From the NCBI GenBank assembly GCA_015222595.1, contig JADFVP010000074.1:1-7504 (forward strand): 7,504 nt of DNA. Reading direction: 5' to 3'. The position numbers were made by a program, and so were the translations under genes. The notes below the pieces were generated by a model, which saw only the letters and a list, made by a program, of their open reading frames with translations, was not told the DNA's origin and made no database searches. The DNA is from Pseudomonadota bacterium. GTDB lineage: Bacteria; Desulfobacterota; GWC2-55-46; JADFVP01. Shown in pieces: positions 1 to 4,999 of the stretch; position 1 is the first letter of the stretch; each line of letters starts with the position of its first letter.

Positions 1-2
1 AA

Positions 3-152
3 GTTGTGCCGTTCACCTACAAACAGACGCTTCAGGGCAAGGTTGAGAACTATCGATTACCAGAAGAAGTATTGCACCTTCTCGATAACCGCCCTATCCA
101 GCGATATACGGTAGGAACATTTTCTGCATTGTTTTGGTTTATAATCAAATAA
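3..152 (+). CDS. 3' end of an unidentified gene (partial, enters from the left edge)
   Basis: An open frame enters the window at position 3 and runs 49 codons to a TAA at 150-152; the other two forward frames close sooner. The visible residues include LPEEVLHLLDNRP near the middle and end in an aromatic, hydrophobic tail (LFWFIIK). I do not recognise the family, and no motif is visible in so short a piece. It could be the tail of a real protein, since residue composition looks protein-like, or a chance frame. It is followed by about 310 nt of non-coding DNA, so it is unlikely to be in one operon with the PEP-CTERM gene. The left boundary is the window edge, not a start codon. Confidence 0.35.
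   Translation, partial: VVPFTYKQTLQGKVENYRLPEEVLHLLDNRPIQRYTVGTFSALFWFIIK
56..75 (+). repeat. Left copy of a 20-nt imperfect direct repeat
   Basis: Positions 56-75 match 1310-1329 at 18 of 20 bases in the same orientation, with CAG-AGAAGTATTGC as the shared core. The two copies bracket the PEP-CTERM gene and its promoter. The left copy lies inside the tail of the upstream frame. Confidence 0.5.
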
Positions 153-350
153 ACTACTAATCGAGCAACCGTGGGAGTCCTGCCTGATATTTTTGTATAA
201 AATTCTCAAACAATGCAAATAGTCTTTACACCAGGCAACGCAGCGTAAGTCATTAAACAAAATGCACTTAATGTAGAATATAGCACATTATATGTCGAAA
301 ATTCTTACACTCTTAAGGGATAGCACTCCTTGACTCTCTAGTAAAATCGG

Positions 351-363
351 ACACTTGTAGTGT
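351..363. repeat. Inverted repeat abutting the -24 box
   Basis: ACACT (351-355), a 3-nt spacer and AGTGT (359-363) form a perfect 5-bp inverted repeat that ends one base before the sigma-54 -24 element. It could be an operator for a regulator overlapping RNA polymerase, or chance in an AT-rich region. Confidence 0.35.
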
Positions 364-379
364 TGGTACGGTATTTGCA
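364..379 (+). promoter_or_regulatory. Sigma-54 (RpoN) -24/-12 promoter for the PEP-CTERM gene
   Basis: TGGTACG-GTAT-TTGCA matches the RpoN consensus TGGYACG-N4-TTGCW at every defined base, with the invariant GG at 365-366 and GC at 377-378 correctly spaced. Transcription would begin near 390, giving a 5' UTR of about 75 nt before the ATG at 465. Sigma-54 promoters need an ATP-driven enhancer-binding activator. Exosortase/PEP-CTERM genomes commonly encode a PrsK/PrsR two-component pair whose response regulator is of the sigma-54-activating type, so PrsR-type control is a reasonable inference. No such regulator is in this window. Confidence 0.85.
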
Positions 380-464
380 CTATTATATTAAAAAAGTAAA
401 CAGGTTAGCTGGCCATAAATATTGATTGCTAAATTCAGCAAATTAAACAATTGGGAGGTAATAG

Positions 465-1250
465 ATGTTAAGCAGCATGAAGAATAAAACCAGTTTTTTA
501 TCTAGCAAGGTACTGCTAATGGCAGCAGTATCTGGAATTTTGGTGTTTGGGAGCGTAACTTTCTCACATGCGACTACAATCTTTTTGTCTGGTGACGGCA
601 ATTTAACCCAACCCCTAACTGGCTCAGGGGTATCGGTAGACTCTGGAAACCAACAGTTTTTCCAGAACATCTTACAGGGCGGAAGTACCGTTGCTATACA
701 AGACATTACAACGTATAGTTGGGATACTTCCGTTAACACCTACTATAACAGTATAGCTGGTGTCAGTTCCTCAATTTTTAGCGGGCCAATCACTGCTAGC
801 GCGCTCACAGGAGTTGATTTGTTCGTCAGCATTCTGCCCAGCGCTGCCTATACCGCAAGTGAGATCACAGCGATGTCCGGTTTTGGTGGGGATATTTTCT
901 TCTTGGGAGAAAATAGTAACTTCCCGACAAATAATGGATATATCAACTCTGCTCTAACCGGGTTGGGTAGTAGCATGAGTCTCGTTAACGATTTATTTGA
1001 TGGTGGCTGGCACACAGCTACTGGCTCCCAAATCGCAACGGACCTCTTTACTACTGGTGTGAGCACCTTTAGCTATGCTGCTCCATCTGAGGTATCAACG
1101 GTTTCCGGCGGTACATCGCTCTTCTACGGGACGACTGGTAAGACTTTCCTTGCTTATGAAACTACAGCCGTGCCCGAACCCTCCACCCTTCTCCTCTTAG
1201 GTAGTGGTCTTGTGGGGCTTGGGTTCGTGAGAAGAAGATTCAAGAAGTAG
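465..1250 (+). CDS. PEP-CTERM sorting-domain secreted protein
   Basis: A 261-residue exported protein. Residues 6-9 are basic (KNK) and 15-34 hydrophobic, with a likely signal peptidase cut after S-H-A at 34-36. Residues about 37-232 form one soluble region rich in Ser, Thr, Gly and Asn, with no Cys; its most distinctive part is GGDIFFLGENSNF at 141-153. The C-terminus is a textbook PEP-CTERM signal: VPEPS at 236-240, a hydrophobic segment at 241-255, then RRRFKK. Exosortase is known to recognise this tail and process the protein for release or surface attachment, often with exopolysaccharide. The ATG at 465 is favoured because GGGAGG (453-458) lies 6 nt upstream; the internal ATG at 477 is too far from it. 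A sigma-54 promoter precedes the gene and an intrinsic terminator follows, so it is probably a single-gene unit. Codon use differs from the downstream genes (ATA for only 2 of 13 Ile). Confidence 0.93.
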   Translation: MLSSMKNKTSFLSSKVLLMAAVSGILVFGSVTFSHATTIFLSGDGNLTQPLTGSGVSVDSGNQQFFQNILQGGSTVAIQDITTYSWDTSVNTYYNSIAGVSSSIFSGPITASALTGVDLFVSILPSAAYTASEITAMSGFGGDIFFLGENSNFPTNNGYINSALTGLGSSMSLVNDLFDGGWHTATGSQIATDLFTTGVSTFSYAAPSEVSTVSGGTSLFYGTTGKTFLAYETTAVPEPSTLLLLGSGLVGLGFVRRRFKK

Positions 1251-1276
1251 CACCAAAATAAAAGTAAGTCCCAAAG

Positions 1277-1313
1277 CCCACTGGCCTTAATGGTCGGTGG
1301 GTTTTGTTTATTT
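1277..1313 (+). terminator. Rho-independent terminator after the PEP-CTERM gene
   Basis: A 10-bp stem pairs 1277-1286 with 1292-1301 (outer CCCAC/GTGGG, two G-T wobbles inside) around a 5-nt loop, followed at once by TTTTGTTTATTT. It begins 26 nt after the TAG stop. On the minus strand the T-rich run is offset from the stem, so it would be a poorer terminator for the converging def gene. Confidence 0.88.
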
Positions 1314-1329
1314 CCAGTAGAAGTATTGC
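1310..1329 (+). repeat. Right copy of a 20-nt imperfect direct repeat
   Basis: This partner of 56-75 begins in the T-rich tail of the PEP-CTERM terminator. By a rough estimate, a match this good is expected about 0.05 times by chance in a window of this size, somewhat more in AT-rich DNA, so it is suggestive only. Confidence 0.5.
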
Positions 1330-1384
1330 GTGTGGAGGTAGGGATGAAAAGTGTTTAGTTCAGGAAGAAATACTAATTACATAT

Positions 1385-1420
1385 AGAGGAAGGATGGCCA
1401 GACGGCAGGTCTAGTCCTCT
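1385..1420 (-). other. Nested inverted repeat across the end of the first def gene
   Basis: AGAGGA (1385-1390) and TCCTCT (1415-1420) are perfect reverse complements and enclose a smaller AGAC (1400-1403) / GTCT (1409-1412) hairpin. The structure spans the stop codon of the minus-strand def. It could help end or stabilise the rarA-ACT-def transcript, but it has no T-run after it, so I do not call it a terminator. Confidence 0.25.
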
Positions 1421-1905
1421 TCTGGTTTGCGCTTCAAGAGGTCGCGTTTCATGTCTGTTATGTGGTCGAGGAAGAGGATACCGTCGAGGTGGTCAATTTC
1501 GTGCTGGAGCGCCACGGCCTCGAAGCCGCTCGCCTCTATTTCGACCGCTTCACCGTCTCTGTCGAGCGCGCTGACCGTCACCTTCCTAGACCTTTTGATG
1601 TTGGCGATAAAGCCCGGCACAGAGAGGCAGCCCTCGCGCCCCTTTCTCTTGCCGCTCTGTGCGGTGATCTTCGGGTTAATAAGCACGAGTTCTCCGTGGC
1701 CAGGATTTTTGGGCGTTACGTCCACGACTATTATGCGCAGCAGCCGCCCGACCTGCGGAGCTGCAATACCAACCCCGGTGGAGCCACGCATCGTCTCAAC
1801 AAGGTCGTCTATGAAGAGCGAAACTTCGGCGTCAACCTCTACAACCCCTTCGGAGCGTTCTTGAAGCGTCTTGTTAGGATATTTTACTATTTTTAATGGG
1901 GGCAT
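1411..1905 (-). CDS. def: Peptide deformylase (first copy, compact form)
   Basis: A 164-residue iron or zinc hydrolase that removes the N-formyl group from nascent proteins in the cytoplasm. All three family motifs are intact: GVGIAAPQVG at 44-53 (catalytic Gln51), EGCLS at 91-95 (metal ligand Cys93) and QHEIDH at 134-139 (ligands His135 and His139, catalytic Glu136). Length and spacing are normal for the family. The start at 1905 is supported by the family-typical N-terminus LKIVKYP directly after Met-Pro-Pro, although the upstream sequence shows no good Shine-Dalgarno. It is the last gene of a minus-strand run, 47 nt after the ACT gene, and converges on the PEP-CTERM gene. It is clearly paralogous to the copy at 4120-4827 (both have CLSVPG, SALDRDG and QHEIDHLDG), but lacks the insertion of that copy and is not next to fmt. 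Confidence 0.96.
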   Translation of the reverse strand: MPPLKIVKYPNKTLQERSEGVVEVDAEVSLFIDDLVETMRGSTGVGIAAPQVGRLLRIIVVDVTPKNPGHGELVLINPKITAQSGKRKGREGCLSVPGFIANIKRSRKVTVSALDRDGEAVEIEASGFEAVALQHEIDHLDGILFLDHITDMKRDLLKRKPEED

Positions 1906-1952
1906 GGTTTCGTTTGCCTAGATTTTTGCAGTGCCTAAAGTGGCGGCCTTGC

Positions 1953-2498
1953 TTAGAGCGGATCGTGCTCTTCTACCGCAGCGATCTTTATAGTAACGCC
2001 AAGCTCTGTGGCCAAGGTATTGAGCTTTTTCTCGAGGTCTGAGGAGTCGGTAGCGTCGTCTGAGAGCACCACTTCTAAGATCATTATATAGATGTCTCCC
2101 TCTTCGCCGCGCAGCCTCTTTGTCTGAAGGTCGGTAATATTTATCTTGTTCTCGGCAAGCAGGTCTGCGGTTCTGTAGACGAGCCCTCCGGCGTCGGCCC
2201 CATGCAGGGTTATCACGTGGGTCGGCTCCACCTCTGCCGGTTCTCCAATAAGTTCCGGTATCTCTTTTATGTTGAAGGTCAGGCCGGTGGTAGACTCGAC
2301 ACCCTTGATGGCCTCTTTTAGCGACGAGACATGGTGCTCGTCCATGGTCATTATCAGTATGACTGCGAACTCGTCTTCGAGTATCGACATACTGGAGTCT
2401 TCGATATTCGCGTCGTGCTTGTGGAGCGGGCCCGTAACGGCGGCGACTATGCCGGGCTTGTCGTGCCCAATTGCGCTCAGTGCGTATCTCTTTGTCAT
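1953..2498 (-). CDS. Double ACT-domain protein, GcvR-like
   Basis: A 181-residue soluble protein made of two ACT domains, about 5-80 and 94-175. The first opens with ALSAIGHDKPGIVAAVTGPL followed by NIEDSSMSIL; the second has HVITLHGADAGGLVYRTADLL followed by NITDLQTKR. This arrangement and length match the GcvR family, named for the E. coli protein that represses the glycine cleavage operon by antagonising GcvA. ACT domains generally bind amino acids, so a small-molecule sensing role is likely. No gcv gene or GcvA is in view, so the target is unknown and the E. coli function should not be transferred directly. The start at 2498 is well supported by GGAGGT 5 nt upstream. It lies 70 nt after rarA and 47 nt before def on the same strand, with no obvious terminator between them. 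Confidence 0.85.
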   Translation of the reverse strand: MTKRYALSAIGHDKPGIVAAVTGPLHKHDANIEDSSMSILEDEFAVILIMTMDEHHVSSLKEAIKGVESTTGLTFNIKEIPELIGEPAEVEPTHVITLHGADAGGLVYRTADLLAENKINITDLQTKRLRGEEGDIYIMILEVVLSDDATDSSDLEKKLNTLATELGVTIKIAAVEEHDPL

Positions 2499-2568
2499 TA
2501 CATACCTCCGGTCTTTATATGAAGGGCTCTGGTTGCTCGCTTGTCTTCTTATACCTTTTGTTATGACC

Positions 2569-3927
2569 TCAGTCGTTCTCTATATTCTCGACTTTGCTTT
2601 TTGCTTCCTGTTTTATTTTAAGGGTCTCGCGTATCTTAGCGTCGTGCCCCCTGTCGGTGGGGCTGTAGTAGGTGCGGCTCTTAAGCTTCTCCGGCAGGCA
2701 GGTCTGTTCGTTAATGGCGCCGTCGCTGGAGTGCGGGTACTGATACCCCTTGCCGTAGCCGAGTTCCTTCATCAATTTGGTCGGAGCGTTGCGAATCTCG
2801 GTCGGAACGGGCAGCGGCCCGAACTTCTTTACGTCCGCCATAGCGGCCTTGTAACCGGCGTAGGTGGCGTTCGATTTTGGCGCGGTGGCGAGGTAGGCGG
2901 CGCACTGCGCCATAGGGATCCAGCCCTCCGGCATGCCGATAAACGCGATGGCCTCTTTTGTTGCCACGGCTAAAGAGAGCGCGCCGGGCGCGGCGTTGCC
3001 GACATCTTCGGAGGCGAATATGACCATTCGTCGGACGATAAAGAGCGGATCTTCTCCGGCCTCTATCATGCGCGCGAGCCAGTAGAGCGCGGCGTCGGGG
3101 TCGGTTGCGCGCATCGATTTTATAAAGGCCGAGATTATATTATAGTGCTCTTCGCCGTTCTTGTCATACGGCAGCGCAGTGGTCTGCATCGCCTCTGTGG
3201 CGTGGGCTATCGTAATGCGGCGTACTCCATCGCTCTTTTCAGTTAGCATCTCGGCGGCTTCGAGTGCGCCGAGCGCGCTTCTGGCGTCTCCGTGCGCTCT
3301 GTCGGCTATCAGCTCTATAGCGTCTGCGTCTACCACGGTTGCTTTGCCGAGACCGCGCTGCTCGTCTGTAATTGCGCGCGTTAATATCTCTATGATCGAC
3401 TCCGGGCCGAGCGGGTCCAAGACCAGCACCGTGCACCTTGAGAGCAGCGGCGTGATGACCTCGAAGGAGGGGTTCTCTGTGGTGGCGCCGATGAGCACGA
3501 TTACGCCCTCTTCGACGCTCTTTAGAAATGCGTCCTGCTGCGCTTTGTTGAAGCGGTGTATCTCGTCGATAAAGAGCACTGTTCTTGTTCCGGTCGCCCG
3601 TCTGCGCTCGGCGACCTTCATCACCTCTCGAATTTCCTTAACGCCAGAGAGCACGGCAGAGAACTCGACGAACTCCGCGCCGGTCGAGTGCGCCACTATT
3701 CGCGCGAGCGTTGTCTTGCCCGTGCCCGGAGGGCCCCAGAGGAGAATGGAGGGCAGCTCCTTGCTTTCAACTACCTTGTGGAGAAACCTACCGGGCCCGA
3801 CTATTCCCTCTTGCCCCACGAACTCGTCGAGCGTCACCGGGCGCATCCGCTCGGCCAGAGGAGCACCGGGTAAAGCCCCGCTGCTCGTATTTCCCTGTCC
3901 TGTGCCGTCTTGGTCGAAGAGTTCCAT
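2569..3927 (-). CDS. rarA: Replication-associated recombination protein A (RarA/MgsA AAA+ ATPase)
   Basis: A 452-residue AAA+ ATPase of the clamp-loader group, related to eukaryotic WRNIP1/Mgs1, which acts at stalled or damaged replication forks. Visible landmarks are APLAERMRPVTLDEFVGQ at 22-39 (family entry motif), Walker A GPPGTGKTT at 65-73, Walker B VLFIDEIHRF at 117-126, sensor 1 GATTENPSF at 147-155, the arginine finger in LLSRC at 161-165 and sensor 2 DARSAL at 214-219. The C-terminal part (about 255-430) matches the RarA tetramerisation region, with FASEDVGNA and NAPTKLMKELGYGKGYQYPH. Length is normal. The start at 3927 gives the typical MELF opening, but the Shine-Dalgarno is poor. 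A Lys/Glu-rich tail of about 20 residues ends the protein. It is the first gene of the minus-strand run and is divergent from the second def. Confidence 0.96.
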   Translation of the reverse strand: MELFDQDGTGQGNTSSGALPGAPLAERMRPVTLDEFVGQEGIVGPGRFLHKVVESKELPSILLWGPPGTGKTTLARIVAHSTGAEFVEFSAVLSGVKEIREVMKVAERRRATGTRTVLFIDEIHRFNKAQQDAFLKSVEEGVIVLIGATTENPSFEVITPLLSRCTVLVLDPLGPESIIEILTRAITDEQRGLGKATVVDADAIELIADRAHGDARSALGALEAAEMLTEKSDGVRRITIAHATEAMQTTALPYDKNGEEHYNIISAFIKSMRATDPDAALYWLARMIEAGEDPLFIVRRMVIFASEDVGNAAPGALSLAVATKEAIAFIGMPEGWIPMAQCAAYLATAPKSNATYAGYKAAMADVKKFGPLPVPTEIRNAPTKLMKELGYGKGYQYPHSSDGAINEQTCLPEKLKSRTYYSPTDRGHDAKIRETLKIKQEAKSKVENIEND

Positions 3928-4119
3928 GGACAGATACTACTATAGGCAGTAGCGGTATGGCAAGAGGGCAAAGAGCGCTCTCTAGCCAGGTTGTATAGGA
4001 GGCTCGCTCCGTGTCGAGTGCAAGGCTGTGTTTCGGTCTACGATAAAGAGGCTTCCAGCCGCCGGTGTACGGACAAAAAATTCTTAATAAGTAGGCGTAA
4101 ATAGTATATAATTAAAAGG
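3928..4119. other. Divergent spacer between rarA and the second def
   Basis: This 192-nt region must hold promoters for both strands. It has a perfect 10-bp palindrome AGAGCGCTCT at 3972-3981 and a GGAG/CTCC mini-hairpin near 3998-4010. Its right end (4081-4117) is strongly AT-rich and carries TATAAT on the plus strand and an overlapping TATACT on the minus strand. I found no convincing -35 box for rarA and no tRNA-like fold. Confidence 0.5.
4084..4112 (+). promoter_or_regulatory. Candidate sigma-70 promoter for the second def, giving an almost leaderless mRNA
   Basis: A perfect -10 box TATAAT (4107-4112) lies 17 nt after a 4-of-6 -35 box TTAATA (4084-4089). The expected start of transcription, about 7 nt downstream, falls at 4118-4120, on or next to the ATG at 4120. 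The -10 match is strong and the -35 match is weak. Confidence 0.5.
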
Positions 4120-4827
4120 ATGACATTACTTAGAGTCTTAAAATACCCGCACCCGTTCCTCACTACTATCGCAAAGCCGGTTGACGCCGAGGCCGAGAAC
4201 TGGGACGAGATAACCGAGCTGATCGACAATATGGTCGAGACCATGTACGCCAACAGGGGTATAGGGCTTGCCGCCGTGCAGGTAGGGGTCGATAAGCGCA
4301 TTATCGTGCTCGATATTCCCGAAGAGGTGGAGCCTGCCGACGACGACTTTGAAGGCACCCCGGATAACGACGACTCTTGTACAACCTCTGCCGGGTACGA
4401 AGGCATACTTGAAAGCCGGAAAGAGGGCGCAGACCAAGACCTTAACGATAATCCGCCCGAAGATCCGAACGAAGAGTTTAACGACGACGCGCCCCGGTAC
4501 CAAAGGTCGCAGGGCGCAAACCTGGTAGCATTCGTCAACCCGGAATTGATAGAGAAAGAGGGCAAGACAAAGTTTGAGGAGGGTTGTCTCAGCGTGCCCG
4601 GTATTACTGCCGAGGTTCAACGCTTCGAGACGGTTCGCATCTCAGCTCTCGACAGAGACGGTAACGCCGTTGAGGTTGAGGCCGAAGGCCTCTTTGCCAT
4701 TGCCTTGCAGCACGAGATAGATCACTTAGACGGCGTGCTCTTTATCGATAGGCTGTCGAGGCTCAAGCGGGAGTATATTAAGAGAAAGCTGAAGAAGGCC
4801 TTTGAGGCCGAGCAGCGGGCCCTGTAG
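4120..4827 (+). CDS. def: Peptide deformylase (second copy, with acidic insertion)
   Basis: A 235-residue deformylase, about 60-70 residues longer than usual. The catalytic motifs are complete: GIGLAAVQVG at 47-56 (Gln54; Val replaces the common Pro before it), EGCLS at 154-158 (Cys156) and QHEIDH at 187-192 (His188, Glu189, His192). The extra length is an insertion at about 68-133, between the strand IIVLDI and the strand NLVAFVNPEL, with 22 acidic and 4 basic residues, no hydrophobic core and repeated Asp, Asn and Pro, so it is probably a disordered loop. The C-terminus continues as a charged helix (about 211-232). The ATG start is fixed by the family N-terminus LLRVLKYPHPFL; AGG lies directly against the ATG, too close for normal Shine-Dalgarno pairing. 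It precedes fmt on the same strand, the classic pairing, with 172 nt between them. Confidence 0.95.
   Translation: MTLLRVLKYPHPFLTTIAKPVDAEAENWDEITELIDNMVETMYANRGIGLAAVQVGVDKRIIVLDIPEEVEPADDDFEGTPDNDDSCTTSAGYEGILESRKEGADQDLNDNPPEDPNEEFNDDAPRYQRSQGANLVAFVNPELIEKEGKTKFEEGCLSVPGITAEVQRFETVRISALDRDGNAVEVEAEGLFAIALQHEIDHLDGVLFIDRLSRLKREYIKRKLKKAFEAEQRAL
4321..4518 (+). other. Acidic insertion inside the second deformylase
   Basis: This covers codons 68-133 of the second def. Compared with the first def, the distance from the Asp of VLD/VVD to the Asn of the NP motif grows from 15 to 75 residues. The reading frame is intact throughout and the conserved fold resumes at NLVAFVNP, so this is a true in-frame insertion rather than a frameshift. 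It contains one Cys (residue 87). Confidence 0.85.
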
Positions 4828-4887
4828 CCGAGCCCGTCGGTTTTGGCCGCACCGTCGTTTGTCTTTTATCTTTCTGGCTGGGATAGC

Positions 4888-4916
4888 GGGGGAAACTTTC
4901 TACGGAAGTTTCCCTC
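4888..4916 (+). other. Strong hairpin in the def-fmt spacer
   Basis: GGGAAACTT (4890-4898) and AAGTTTCCC (4906-4914) form a perfect 9-bp stem with a 7-nt loop; one G-T and one G-C pair can extend it at the base, and two more pairs can form inside the loop. No T-run follows, so it is not a standard terminator. It may act as an mRNA processing or stability element, or as an attenuator between def and fmt. Confidence 0.6.
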
Positions 4917-4963
4917 ATACTTATTCATGAACTCTTCAGCACTCAAAAGGGTTCCTGGTTTTC

Positions 4964-4998
4964 AGGAGATACATAGGGGATACAACAGGAGATACAAC
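4964..4998 (+). repeat. Three tandem Shine-Dalgarno-like units before fmt
   Basis: Three near-identical units lie head to tail: AGGAGATACAT (4964-4974), AGGGGATACAAC (4975-4986) and AGGAGATACAAC (4987-4998). Each has a purine-rich Shine-Dalgarno core. Only the last (AGGAG, 4987-4991) is at normal distance, 8 nt, from the GTG at 5000. The other two would be standby ribosome sites or the result of replication slippage. Confidence 0.85.
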
Positions 4999-4999
4999 A

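Larger units (their letters stand above)
153..464. other. Non-coding upstream region of the PEP-CTERM gene
   Basis: This 312-nt AT-rich stretch has no convincing gene. Its right half carries the sigma-54 promoter at 364-379 and an inverted repeat at 351-363. A GTAAAATCGGACA segment at 341-353 and three ACTC-containing stretches (309-312, 325-328, 333-336) lie upstream of it and could be activator contacts, which is speculative. TAATGT (269-274) and ACATTA (285-290) form a weak inverted repeat. Within the presumed 5' UTR, TTGCT (426-430) and AGCAA (437-441) could form a small hairpin about 11 nt before the ribosome binding site. A short minus-strand frame at 57-260 overlaps the upstream gene tail and looks like chance. 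Confidence 0.6.

Noticed and set aside
57..260. Minus-strand 67-codon frame with several Cys
   Set aside because: It overlaps the tail of the upstream plus-strand frame, has no convincing ribosome site, and its composition looks like AT-rich chance.
1344..1412. Two very short frames behind purine-rich stretches (MKSV at 1344, MARRQV at 1394)
   Set aside because: Both are under seven codons with no conservation evidence; purine-rich DNA before an ATG is easily found by chance.
1427..1896. Two long plus-strand frames antisense to the first def
   Set aside because: They are shadows of a gene with all deformylase motifs on the other strand and show no recognisable domains.
2269..2973. 234-codon plus-strand frame across the ACT gene and the 3' end of rarA
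   Set aside because: It is antisense to two clear genes, spans their spacer, and translates to low-complexity sequence with no family resemblance.
3161..3952. 263-codon plus-strand frame antisense to rarA
   Set aside because: Its Ser/Val-rich translation is the expected mirror of a GC-rich coding strand; the AAA+ motifs are all on the minus strand.
3928..4119. Possible tRNA or small RNA in the divergent spacer
   Set aside because: No T-loop GGTTCGAATCC-like segment or cloverleaf arms can be laid out on either strand.
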